Part shown: piece by piece, positions 1 through 13,224 of the stretch
Numbering within the stretch: the first letter of the stretch is position 1
Layout of the letters: each line of letters opens with the position of its first letter
NCBI GenBank assembly: GCA_030544235.1
Contig: CM060466.1
Span: forward strand, 7,121,592-7,185,591
DNA from: Lepturacanthus savala
Taxonomy: Eukaryota > Chordata > Actinopteri > Scombriformes > Trichiuridae
Length of the DNA stretch: 64,000 bases
Reading direction: 5' to 3'
The notes under the pieces: model-generated
Told to the model about the DNA's origin: nothing
What the model saw: only the letters and a program-made list of their open reading frames with translations
The model's database searches: none
Program-made: the position numbers and the translations under genes

Positions 1-2700
1 TATGTCATCAAAAAAAAGTCATACTATAGTATGTCGTCAAAAAAAAAGTCATACTATAGCATGTCGTCAAAAAAAAAGTCATACTATAGCATGTCGTCAA
101 AAAAATGTCATACTATAGCATGTCGTCAAAAAAAAGTCATACTATAGCATGTCGTCAAAAAAATGTCATACTATAGCATTTCGTCAAAAAAAAGTCATAC
201 TATAGCATGTCGTCAAAAATAAGTCATACTATAGCATGTCGTCAAAAAAACGTCATACTATAGTATGTCATCAAAAAAAAGTCATACTATAGCATGTCGT
301 CAAAAATAAGTCATACTATAGCATGTCGTCAAAAAAAAGTCATACTATAGCATGTCGTCAAAAAAAACTCATACTATAGCATGTCATCAAAAAAAAGTCA
401 TACTATAGCATTTCATCAAAAAAAATCTTACTATAGCATGTCGTCAAAAAAAAGTCATACTATAGCATGTCGACAAAAAAAAGTTATACTTTAGCATGTC
501 GTCGAAAAAAAGTCATACTATAGCATGTCGTCAAAAAAACGTCATACTATAGCATGTTGTCAAAAAAAAAGTCATACTATAGCATGTCGTCAAAAAAAAG
601 TTATACTTTAGCATGTCGTCGAAAAAAAGTCATACTATAGCATGTCGTCAAAAAAACGTCATACTATAGCATGTTGTCAAAAAAAAAGTCATACTATAGT
701 ATGTCGTCAAAAAAAAGTTATACTTTAGCATGTCGTCGAAAAAAAGTCATACTATAGCATGTCGTCAAAAAAAACGTCATACTATAGCATGTCGTCAAAA
801 AAAAAGTCATACTATAGCATGTCGTCAAAAAAACGTCATACTATAGCATGTCGTCAAAAAAAAGTTATACTTTAGCATGTCGCCAAAAAAAAGTCATACT
901 ATAGCATGTCATCAAAAAAGTCATACTATAGCATTTCATCAAAAAAAAGTCATACTATAGCATGTCGTCAAAAAAACGTCATACTATAGCATGTCGTCAA
1001 AAAAAAGTTATACTTTAGCATGTCGTCAAAAAAAAAGTCATACTACATTATGTGGTCAAAAAAAAGTCATACTATAGTATGTCATCAAAAAAAAGTCATA
1101 CTATAGTATGTCGTCAAAAAAAAAGTCATACTATAGCATGTCGTCAAAAAAAAAGTCATACTATAGCATGTCGTCAAAAAAATGTCATACTATAGCATGT
1201 CGTCAAAAAAAAGTCATACTATAGCATGTCGTCAAAAAAATGTCATACTATAGCATTTCGTCAAAAAAAAGTCATACTATAGCATGTCGTCAAAAATAAG
1301 TCATACTATAGCATGTCGTCAAAAAAACGTCATACTATAGTATGTCATCAAAAAAAAGTCATACTATAGCATGTCGTCAAAAATAAGTCATACTATAGCA
1401 TGTCGTCAAAAAAAAGTCATACTATAGCATTTCATCAAAAAAAATCTTACTATAGCATGTCGTCAAAAAAAAGTCATACTATAGCATGTCGACAAAAAAA
1501 AGTTATACTTTAGCATGTCGTCGAAAAAAAGTCATACTATAGCATGTCGTCAAAAAAACGTCATACTATAGCATGTTGTCAAAAAAAAAGTCATACTATA
1601 GCATGTCGTCAAAAAAAAGTTATACTTTAGCATGTCGTCGAAAAAAAGTCATACTATAGCATGTCGTCAAAAAAAACGTCATACTATAGCATGTCGTCAA
1701 AAAAAAAGTCATACTATAGCATGTCGTCAAAAAAACGTCATACTATAGCATGTCGTCAAAAAAAAGTTATACTTTAGCATGTCGCCAAAAAAAAGTCATA
1801 CTATAGCATGTCATCAAAAAAGTCATACTATAGCATTTCATCAAAAAAAAGTCATACTATAGCATGTCGTCAAAAAAACGTCATACTATAGCATGTCGTC
1901 AAAAAAAAGTTATACTTTAGCATGTCGTCAAAAAAAAAGTCATACTACATTATGTGGTCAAAAAAAAGTCATACTATAGCATGTCGTCAAAAAAAAAGTC
2001 ATACTATAGTATGTCGTCAAAAAAAAGGCATAGTACATTATGTGGTCAAAAAAAAGTCATACTATAGCATGTCATCAAAAAAAAAGTCATACTATAGCAT
2101 GTCGTCAAAAAAATGTCATACTATAGCATGTCGTCAAAAAAAAGTCATACTATAGCATGTCGTCAAAAAAAGTCATACTATAGCATGTCGTCAAAAAAAA
2201 GTCATACTATAGCATGTCGTCAATAAAAAGTCATACTATAGCATGTCGTCAAAAGAAAGTTATACTTTAGCATGTCGTCGAAAAAAAGTCATACTATAGC
2301 ATGTCGTCAAAAAAAAGTTATACTTTAGCATGTCGTCAATAAAAAGTCATACTATAGCATGTCGTCAAAAAAACGTCATACTATAGCATGTTGTCAAAAA
2401 AAAGTCATACTATAGCATGTCGTCAAAAAAAAGTTATACTTTAGCATGTCGTCGAAAAAAAGTCATACTATAGCATGTCGTCAAAAAAACGTCATACTAT
2501 AGCATGTCGTCAAAAAAAAAGTCATACTATAGCATGTCGTCAAAAAAATGTCATACTATAGCATGTCGTCGGAAAAAACTCATACTATAGCATGTCGTCA
2601 AAAAAAAGTTATACTTTAGCATGTCGTCAAAAAAAAGTCATACTATAGCATGTCGTCAAAAAAACGTCATACTATAGCATGTCATCAAAAAAGTCATACT
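1..2700 (+). repeat. Older higher-order copies at the left end of the array
   Basis: The variant order at base 1 (TATGTCATC followed by two palindromic units) recurs at 1078, a shift of 1077 bp or about 37 units. After about 430 the shift falls to about 1019 bp, which implies loss of two units. The marker GTCATCAAAAAAGTC recurs at 908, 1810 and 2681. These copies are less uniform than those after 5.8 kb, so they look older or less often homogenised. Confidence 0.8.
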
Positions 2701-5700
2701 ATAGCATTTCATCAAAAAAAAGTCATACTATAGCATGTCGTCAAAAAAACGTCATACTATAGCATGTCGTCAAAAAAAAGTTATACTTTAGCATGTCGTC
2801 AAAAGAAAGTCATACTATAGCATGTCGTCAAAAAAAAAGTCATACTACATTATGTGGTCAAAAAAAAGTCATACTATAGCATGTCGTCAAAAAAATGTCA
2901 TACTATAGCATGTCGTCAAAAAAAAGTCATACTATAGCATGTCGTCAAAAAAAGTCATACTATAGCATGTCGTCAAAAAAAAGTCATACTATAGCATGTC
3001 GTCAAAAAAATGTCATACTATAGCATTTCGTCAAAAAAAAGTCATACTATATTATGTGGTCAAAAAAAAGTCATACTATAGCATGTCGTCAAAAAAAAGT
3101 CATACTATAGCATGTCGTCAAAAAAATGTCATACTATAGCATTTCGTCAAAAAAAAGTCATACTATAGCATGTCGTCAAAAAAAAGTCATACTATAGCAT
3201 GTCGTCAAAAAAAAGTCATACTATAGCATGTCGTCAAAAAAAAGTCATACTATAGTATGTCGTCAAAAAAAAGTCATACTATAGCATGTCGTCAAAAATA
3301 AGTCATACTATAGCATGTCGTCAAAAAAAAGTCATACTATAGCATGTCGTCGAAAAAAACTCATACTATAGCATTTCATCAAAAAAGTCTTACTATAGCA
3401 TGTCGTCAAAAATAAGTCATACTATAGCATGTCGTCAAAAAAAAGTCATACTATAGCATGTCGTCAAAAATAAGTCATACTATAGCATGTCGTCAAAAAA
3501 AGTCATACTATAGCATGTCGTCAAAAAAAAGTCATACTATAGTATGTCGTCAAAAAAAAGTCATACTATAGCATGTCGTCAAAAAAAAGTCATACTATAG
3601 TATGTCGTCAAAAAAAAGTCATACTATAGCATGTCGTCAAAAAAAAGTCATACTATAGCATGTCGTCAAAAAAAAGTCATACTATAGCATTTCGTCAAAA
3701 AAAAGTCATACTATATTATGTGGTCAAAAAAAAGTCATACTATAGCATGTCGTCAAAAAAAAGTCATACTATAGCATGTCGTCAAAAAAATGTCATACTA
3801 TAGCATTTCGTCAAAAAAAAGTCATACTATAGCATGTCGTCAAAAAAAAGTCATACTATAGCATGTCGTCAAAAAAAAGTCATACTATAGTATGTCGTCA
3901 AAAAAAAGTCATACTATAGCATGTCGTCAAAAATAAGTCATACTATAGCATGTCGTCGAAAAAAACTCATACTATAGCATTTCATCAAAAAAGTCTTACT
4001 ATAGCATGTCGTCAAAAATAAGTCATACTATAGCATTTCGTCAAAAAAAAGTCATACTATAGCATGTCGTCGAAAAAAACTCATACTATAGCATTTCATC
4101 AAAAAAGTCATACTATAGCATGTCGTCAAAAAAAAGTCATACTATAGCATGTCGTCAAAAATAAGTCATACTATAGCATGTCGTCAAAAAAAAGTCATAC
4201 TATAGTATGTCGTCAAAAAAAAGTCATACTATAGCATGTCGTCAAAAAAACGTCATACTATAGCATTTCATCAAAAAAGTCATACTATAGCATGTCGTCA
4301 AAAAAAAGTCATACAAGAGCATTTTGTCAAAAAAAAGTCATACTATAGCATGTCGTTAAAAAAAAGTCATACTATAGCATGTCGTCAAAAAAACGTCATA
4401 CTATAGCATGTCGTCAAAAAAAAACTCATACTATAGCATTTCATCAAAAAAAAGTCTTACTATAGCATGTCGTCAAAAAAAAGTCATACTATAGCATGTC
4501 GTCAAAAAAAAAGTCATACTACATTATGTGGTCAAAAAAAAGTCATACTATAGTATGTCATCAAAAAAAAGTCATACTATAGTATGTCGTCAAAAAAAAG
4601 TCATACTATAGCATGTCGTCAAAAAAAAGTCATACTATAGCATGTCGTCAAAAAAAAGTCATACTATAGCATGTCGTCAAAAAAAAGTCATACTATAGCA
4701 TGTCGTCAAAAAAAAGTCATACTATAGTATGTCGTCAAAAAAAAGTCATACTATAGCATGTCGTCAAAAATAAGTCATACTATAGCATGTCGTCAAAAAA
4801 AAGTCATACTATAGCATGTCGTCAAAAAAAAGTCATACTATAGTATGTCGTCAAAAAAAAGTCATACTATAGCATGTCGTCAAAAATAAGTCATACTATA
4901 GCATGTCGTCAAAAAAAAGTCATACTATAGCATTTTGTCAAAAATAAGTCATACTATAGTATGTCGTCAAAAAAAAGTCATACTATAGCATGTCGTCAAA
5001 AAAACGTCATACTATAGCATGTCGTCGAAAAAAACTCATACTATAGCATTTCATCAAAAAAGTCTTACTATAGCATGTCGTCAAAAAAAAGTCATACTAT
5101 AGCATGTCGTCAAAAAAAAGTTATACTTTAGCATGTCGTCAAAAGAAAGTCATACTATAGCATGTCGTCAAAAAAATGTCATACAAGAGCATTTTGTCAA
5201 AAAAAAGTCATACTATAGCATGTCGTCAAAAATAAGTCATACTATAGTATGTCGTCAAAAAAAAGTCATACTATAGCATGTCGTCAAAAAAACGTCATAC
5301 TATAGCATGTCGTCGAAAAAAACTCATACTATAGCATTTCATCAAAAAAGTCTTACTATAGCATGTCGTCAAAAAAATGTCATACTATAGCATGTCGTCA
5401 AAAAAAAGTCATACAAGAGCATTTTGTCAAAAAAAAGTCATACTATAGCATGTCGTCAAAAAAAAGTCATACTATAGCATGTCGTCAAAAAAAAGTTATA
5501 CTTTAGCATGTCGTCGAAAAAAAGTCATACTATAGCATGTCGTCAAAAAAAAGTTATACTTTAGCATGTCGTCGAAAAAAAGTCATACTATAGCATGTCG
5601 TCAAAAAAACGTCATACTATAGCATGTCGTCAAAAAAACGTCATACTATAGCATGTCGTCAAAAAAAAAGTCATACTATAGCATGTCGTCAAAAAAATGT

Positions 5701-5800
5701 CATACTATAGCATGTCGTCGGAAAAACGTCATACTATAGCATGTCGTCAAAAAAAAGTCATACTATAGCATGTCGTCAAAAAAACGTCATACTATAGCAT

Positions 5801-8800
5801 GTCATCAAAAAAGTCATACTATAGCATTTCATCAAAAAAAAGTCATACTATAGTATGTCGTCAAAAAAACGTCATACTATAGCATGTCGTCAAAAAAAAG
5901 TTATACTTTAGCATGTCGTCAAAAGAAAGTCATACTATAGCATGTCGTCAAAAAAAAAGTCATACTACATTATGTGGTCAAAAAAAAGTCATACTATAGT
6001 ATGTCGTCAAAAAAAAGGCATAGTACATTATGTGGTCAAAAAAAAGTCATACTATAGCATGTCGTCAAAAAAAAAGTCATACTATAGCATGTCGTCAAAA
6101 AAATGTCATACTATAGTATGTCGTCAAAAAAAACTCATACTATAGCATGTCGTCAAAAAAAAGTCATACTATAGTATGTCGTCAAAAAAAAGTCATACTA
6201 TAGCATGTCGTCAAAAAAAAGTCATACTATAGCATGTCGTCAAAAAAAAGTCATACTATAGCATGTCGTCAAAAAAAAGTCATACTATAGTATGTCGTCA
6301 AAAAAAAGTCATACTATAGCATGTCGTCAAAAAAAAGTCATACTATAGCATGTCGTCAAAAAAACGTCATACTATAGCATGTCGTCAAAAAAAAGTCATA
6401 CTATAGCATGTCGTCAAAAAAAAGGCATAGTACATTATGTGGTGAAAAAAAAGTCATACTATAGCATGTCGTCAAAAAAAAAGTCATACTATAGCATGTC
6501 GTCAAAAAAATGTCATACTATAGCATGTCGTCGAAAAAAACTCATACTATAGCATGTCGTCAAAAAAAAGTCTTACTATAGCATGTCGTCAAAAAAAAGT
6601 CATACTATAGCATGTCGTCAAAAAAAAGTCATACTATAGCATTTCGTCAAAAAAAAGTCATACTATAGCATGTCGTCAAAAAAAAGTTATACTTTAGCAT
6701 GTCATCAAAAAAACGTCATACTATAGTATGTCGTCAAAAAAAAGTCATACTATAGTATGTCGTCAAAAAAAAGTTATACTATAGCATGTCGTCAAAAGAA
6801 AGTCATACTATAGCATGTCGTCAAAAAAAAGTCATACTATAGCATGTCGTCAAAAAAAAGTCATACTATAGCATGTCGTCAAAAAAAAGTCATACTATAG
6901 CATGTCGTCAAAAAAACGTCATACTATAGCATGTCGTCAAAAAAAAGTCATACTATAGCATGTCGTCAAAAAAAAGTCATACTATAGCATGTCGTCAAAA
7001 AAACGTCATACTATAGCATGTCGTCGAAAAAAACTCATACTATAGCATTTCATCAAAAAAGTCTTACTATAGCATGTCGTCAAAAAAATGTCATACTATA
7101 GCATGTCGTCAAAAAAAAGTCATACAAGAGCATTTTGTCAAAAAAAAGTCATACTATAGCATGTCGTCAAAAAAAAGTCATACTATAGCATGTCGTCAAA
7201 AAAAAGTTATACTTTAGCATGTCGTCGAAAAAAAGTCATACTATAGCATGTCGTCAAAAAAAAGTTATACTTTAGCATGTCGTCGAAAAAAAGTCATACT
7301 ATAGCATGTCGTCAAAAAAACGTCATACTATAGCATGTCGTCAAAAAAACGTCATACTATAGCATGTCGTCAAAAAAAAAGTCATACTATAGCATGTCGT
7401 CAAAAAAATGTCATACTATAGCATGTCGTCGGAAAAACGTCATACTATAGCATGTCGTCAAAAAAAAGTCATACTATAGCATGTCGTCAAAAAAACGTCA
7501 TACTATAGCATGTCATCAAAAAAGTCATACTATAGCATTTCATCAAAAAAAAGTCATACTATAGTATGTCGTCAAAAAAACGTCATACTATAGCATGTCG
7601 TCAAAAAAAAGTTATACTTTAGCATGTCGTCAAAAGAAAGTCATACTATAGCATGTCGTCAAAAAAAAAGTCATACTACATTATGTGGTCAAAAAAAAGT
7701 CATACTATAGTATGTCGTCAAAAAAAAGGCATAGTACATTATGTGGTCAAAAAAAAGTCATACTATAGCATGTCGTCAAAAAAAAAGTCATACTATAGCA
7801 TGTCGTCAAAAAAATGTCATACTATAGTATGTCGTCAAAAAAAACTCATACTATAGCATGTCGTCAAAAAAAAGTCATACTATAGTATGTCGTCAAAAAA
7901 AAGTCATACTATAGCATGTCGTCAAAAAAAAGTCATACTATAGCATGTCGTCAAAAAAAAGTCATACTATAGCATGTCGTCAAAAAAAAGTCATACTATA
8001 GTATGTCGTCAAAAAAAAGTCATACTATAGCATGTCGTCAAAAAAAAGTCATACTATAGCATGTCGTCAAAAAAACGTCATACTATAGCATGTCGTCAAA
8101 AAAAAGTCATACTATAGCATGTCGTCAAAAAAAAGGCATAGTACATTATGTGGTGAAAAAAAAGTCATACTATAGCATGTCGTCAAAAAAAAAGTCATAC
8201 TATAGCATGTCGTCAAAAAAATGTCATACTATAGCATGTCGTCGAAAAAAACTCATACTATAGCATGTCGTCAAAAAAAAGTCTTACTATAGCATGTCGT
8301 CAAAAAAAAGTCATACTATAGCATGTCGTCAAAAAAAAGTCATACTATAGCATTTCGTCAAAAAAAAGTCATACTATAGCATGTCGTCAAAAAAAAGTTA
8401 TACTTTAGCATGTCATCAAAAAAACGTCATACTATAGTATGTCGTCAAAAAAAAGTCATACTATAGTATGTCGTCAAAAAAAAGTTATACTATAGCATGT
8501 CGTCGGAAAAACGTCATACTATAGCATGTCGTCAAAAAAAAGTCATACTATAGCATGTCGTCAAAAAAACGTCATACTATAGCATGTCATCAAAAAAGTC
8601 ATACTATAGCATTTCATCAAAAAAAAGTCATACTATAGTATGTCGTCAAAAAAACGTCATACTATAGCATGTCGTCAAAAAAAAGTTATACTTTAGCATG
8701 TCGTCAAAAGAAAGTCATACTATAGCATGTCGTCAAAAAAAAAGTCATACTACATTATGTGGTCAAAAAAAAGTCATACTATAGTATGTCGTCAAAAAAA

Positions 8801-11800
8801 AGGCATAGTACATTATGTGGTCAAAAAAAAGTCATACTATAGCATGTCGTCAAAAAAAAAGTCATACTATAGCATGTCGTCAAAAAAATGTCATACTATA
8901 GTATGTCGTCAAAAAAAACTCATACTATAGCATGTCGTCAAAAAAAAGTCATACTATAGTATGTCGTCAAAAAAAAGTCATACTATAGCATGTCGTCAAA
9001 AAAAAGTCATACTATAGCATGTCGTCAAAAAAAAGTCATACTATAGCATGTCGTCAAAAAAAAGTCATACTATAGTATGTCGTCAAAAAAAAGTCATACT
9101 ATAGCATGTCGTCAAAAAAAAGTCATACTATAGCATGTCGTCAAAAAAACGTCATACTATAGCATGTCGTCAAAAAAAAGTCATACTATAGCATGTCGTC
9201 AAAAAAAAGGCATAGTACATTATGTGGTGAAAAAAAAGTCATACTATAGCATGTCGTCAAAAAAAAAGTCATACTATAGCATGTCGTCAAAAAAATGTCA
9301 TACTATAGCATGTCGTCGAAAAAAACTCATACTATAGCATGTCGTCAAAAAAAAGTCTTACTATAGCATGTCGTCAAAAAAAAGTCATACTATAGCATGT
9401 CGTCAAAAAAAAGTCATACTATAGCATTTCGTCAAAAAAAAGTCATACTATAGCATGTCGTCAAAAAAAAGTTATACTTTAGCATGTCATCAAAAAAACG
9501 TCATACTATAGTATGTCGTCAAAAAAAAGTCATACTATAGTATGTCGTCAAAAAAAAGTTATACTATAGCATGTCGTCAAAAGAAAGTCATACTATAGCA
9601 TGTCGTCAAAAAAAAGTCATACTATAGCATGTCGTCAAAAAAAAGTCATACTATAGCATGTCGTCAAAAAAAAGTCATACTATAGCATGTCGTCAAAAAA
9701 ACGTCATACTATAGCATGTCGTCAAAAAAAAGTCATACTATAGCATGTCGTCAAAAAAAAGTCATACTATAGCATGTCGTCAAAAAAACGTCATACTATA
9801 GCATGTCGTCGAAAAAAACTCATACTATAGCATTTCATCAAAAAAGTCTTACTATAGCATGTCGTCAAAAAAATGTCATACTATAGCATGTCGTCAAAAA
9901 AAAGTCATACAAGAGCATTTTGTCAAAAAAAAGTCATACTATAGCATGTCGTCAAAAAAAAGTCATACTATAGCATGTCGTCAAAAAAAAGTTATACTTT
10001 AGCATGTCGTCGAAAAAAAGTCATACTATAGCATGTCGTCAAAAAAAAGTTATACTTTAGCATGTCGTCGAAAAAAAGTCATACTATAGCATGTCGTCAA
10101 AAAAACGTCATACTATAGCATGTCGTCAAAAAAACGTCATACTATAGCATGTCGTCAAAAAAAAAGTCATACTATAGCATGTCGTCAAAAAAATGTCATA
10201 CTATAGCATGTCGTCGGAAAAACGTCATACTATAGCATGTCGTCAAAAAAAAGTCATACTATAGCATGTCGTCAAAAAAACGTCATACTATAGCATGTCA
10301 TCAAAAAAGTCATACTATAGCATTTCATCAAAAAAAAGTCATACTATAGTATGTCGTCAAAAAAACGTCATACTATAGCATGTCGTCAAAAAAAAGTTAT
10401 ACTTTAGCATGTCGTCAAAAGAAAGTCATACTATAGCATGTCGTCAAAAAAAAAGTCATACTACATTATGTGGTCAAAAAAAAGTCATACTATAGTATGT
10501 CGTCAAAAAAAAGGCATAGTACATTATGTGGTCAAAAAAAAGTCATACTATAGCATGTCGTCAAAAAAAAAGTCATACTATAGCATGTCGTCAAAAAAAT
10601 GTCATACTATAGTATGTCGTCAAAAAAAACTCATACTATAGCATGTCGTCAAAAAAAAGTCATACTATAGTATGTCGTCAAAAAAAAGTCATACTATAGC
10701 ATGTCGTCAAAAAAAAGTCATACTATAGCATGTCGTCAAAAAAAAGTCATACTATAGCATGTCGTCAAAAAAAAGTCATACTATAGTATGTCGTCAAAAA
10801 AAAGTCATACTATAGCATGTCGTCAAAAAAAAGTCATACTATAGCATGTCGTCAAAAAAACGTCATACTATAGCATGTCGTCAAAAAAAAGTCATACTAT
10901 AGCATGTCGTCAAAAAAAAGGCATAGTACATTATGTGGTGAAAAAAAAGTCATACTATAGCATGTCGTCAAAAAAAAAGTCATACTATAGCATGTCGTCG
11001 AAAAAAACTCATACTATAGCATGTCGTCAAAAAAATGTCATACTATAGCATGTCGTCGAAAAAAACTCATACTATAGCATGTCGTCAAAAAAAAGTCTTA
11101 CTATAGCATGTCGTCAAAAAAAAGTCATACTATAGCATGTCGTCAAAAAAAAGTCATACTATAGCATTTCGTCAAAAAAAAGTCATACTATAGCATGTCG
11201 TCAAAAAAAAGTTATACTTTAGCATGTCATCAAAAAAACGTCATACTATAGTATGTCGTCAAAAAAAAGTCATACTATAGTATGTCGTCAAAAAAAAGTT
11301 ATACTATAGCATGTCGTCAAAAGAAAGTCATACTATAGCATGTCGTCAAAAAAAAGTCATACTATAGCATGTCGTCAAAAAAAAGTCATACTATAGCATG
11401 TCGTCAAAAAAAAGTCATACTATAGCATGTCGTCAAAAAAACGTCATACTATAGCATGTCGTCAAAAAAAAGTCATACTATAGCATGTCGTCAAAAAAAA
11501 GTCATACTATAGCATGTCGTCAAAAAAACGTCATACTATAGCATGTCGTCAAAAAAAAGTCATACTATAGCATGTCGTCAAAAAAAAGTCATACTATAGC
11601 ATGTCGTCAAAAAAACGTCATACTATAGCATGTCGTCAAAAAAAAGGCATAGTACATTATGTGGTGAAAAAAAAGTCATACTATAGCATGTCGTCAAAAA
11701 AAAAGTCATACTATAGCATGTCGTCAAAAAAATGTCATACTATAGCATGTCGTCGAAAAAAACTCATACTATAGCATGTCGTCAAAAAAAAGTCTTACTA

Positions 11801-12929
11801 TAGCATGTCGTCAAAAAAAAGTCATACTATAGCATGTCGTCAAAAAAAAGTCATACTATAGCATTTCGTCAAAAAAAAGTCATACTATAGCATGTCGTCA
11901 AAAAAAAGTTATACTTTAGCATGTCATCAAAAAAACGTCATACTATAGTATGTCGTCAAAAAAAAGTCATACTATAGTATGTCGTCAAAAAAAAGTTATA
12001 CTATAGCATGTCGTCAAAAGAAAGTCATACTATAGCATGTCGTCAAAAAAAAGTCATACTATAGCATGTCGTCAAAAAAAAGTCATACTATAGCATGTCG
12101 TCAAAAAAAAGTCATACTATAGCATGTCGTCAAAAAAACGTCATACTATAGCATGTCGTCAAAAAAAAGTCATACTATAGCATGTCGTCAAAAAAAAGTC
12201 ATACTATAGCATGTCGTCAAAAAAACGTCATACTATAGCATGTCGTCAAAAAAAAGTCATACTATAGCATGTCGTCAAAAAAAAGGCATAGTACATTATG
12301 TGGTGAAAAAAAAGTCATACTATAGCATGTCGTCAAAAAAAAAGTCATACTATAGCATGTCGTCAAAAAAATGTCATACTATAGCATGTCGTCGAAAAAA
12401 ACTCATACTATAGCATGTCGTCAAAAAAAAGTCTTACTATAGCATGTCGTCAAAAAAAAGTCATACTATAGCATGTCGTCAAAAAAAAGTCATACTATAG
12501 CATTTCGTCAAAAAAAAGTCATACTATAGCATGTCGTCAAAAAAAAGTTATACTTTAGCATGTCATCAAAAAAACGTCATACTATAGTATGTCGTCAAAA
12601 AAAAGTCATACTATAGTATGTCGTCAAAAAAAAGTTATACTATAGCATGTCGTCAAAAGAAAGTCATACTATAGCATGTCGTCAAAAAAAAGTCATACTA
12701 TAGCATGTCGTCAAAAAAAAGTCATACTATAGCATGTCGTCAAAAAAAAGTCATACTATAGCATGTCGTCAAAAAAAAGTCATACTATAGCATGTCGTCA
12801 AAAAAACGTCATACTATAGCATGTCGTCAAAAAAAAGTCATACTATAGCATGTCGTCAAAAAAAAGTTATACTTTAGCATGTCGTCAAAAAAAAAGTGAA
12901 ACTATAGCATGTCGTCAAAAAAATGTTAA
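5801..12929 (+). repeat. Higher-order repeat blocks (59-, 37-, 25- and 22-unit periods)
   Basis: The rare variant GGCATAGTACATTATGTGGTG occurs at 6424, 8135, 9209, 10920, 11646 and 12285, with steps of 1711, 1074, 1711, 726 and 639 bp. The shortened-A variant that begins GTCATCAAAAAAGTC occurs at 5801, 7512, 8586 and 10297, with the same 1711, 1074, 1711 steps. In 29-bp units these are 59, 37, 59, 25 and 22. The blocks look nearly identical by eye: the same 204-bp stretch recurs unchanged at 5942, 7653, 8727 and 10438. This indicates recent block duplication by unequal exchange or replication slippage. Confidence 0.9.
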
Positions 12930-13224
12930 GACTTGATACCCGTTTTATTTGGATTCTTTGACCTTAATAATGTCAAAGAAACCATTATACTTCTGCTAAT
13001 GGACTTTCACACCAAAGCAGAAATTTGTGTCAGAACTTGCAGTAAAATGTCCCTTAACTCCTCTACTAACATATGATGGTCTAATAACATATGATGAGAA
13101 ACCTTTTGACTTTATCATCTTGCCAATTATAATGTGTCACTGACCCCATCTCAAAATAAACCATTGACTCAGTTTTTTTAAAAACTTTAATGACCATCAA
13201 ACAATCCAAACTGGGTTTTCACAG
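12930..13224 (+). other. Unique PKD1 intron sequence up to the exon acceptor
   Basis: Ordinary AT-rich sequence separates the array from the PKD1 exon. It ends in a pyrimidine-containing stretch and the acceptor TTTTCACAG at 13,224. No repeat unit or gene is seen here. Confidence 0.6.

Larger units (their letters stand above)
1..12929 (+). repeat. Giant 29-bp tandem array (minisatellite/satellite) with higher-order structure
   Basis: The array runs from the first base of the window to about 12,929, where unique sequence begins. The commonest unit is 29 bp: an 8-base block ATGTCGTC, about eight A, then a 13-base block GTCATACTATAGC. Units vary from about 27 to 30 bp, mainly in A-tract length, giving roughly 440-450 units. 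Recurrent variants include TAGTATG for TAGCATG, GTTATACTTTAGC, CATACTACATTATGTGGTC, GGCATAGTACATTATGTGG, CATACAAGAGCATTTTGTC, and TCTTACTATAG. Marker variants recur at fixed long distances, so large blocks were duplicated. All units point the same way. The array lies 0.3 kb before a PKD1 exon on the same strand, so it is inferred to be intronic in PKD1. Its true 5' end is outside the window. The short ORFs inside it follow from the period and are not genes. Confidence 0.97.

Noticed and set aside
1..12929. CRISPR-like or protein-coding array (repeated 67-77 codon ORFs MSSKKKSYY...)
   Set aside because: Units abut with no unique spacers, so it is not CRISPR. The ORFs arise because three 29-bp units make 29 codons when A-tract lengths allow, and they break in neighbouring copies.
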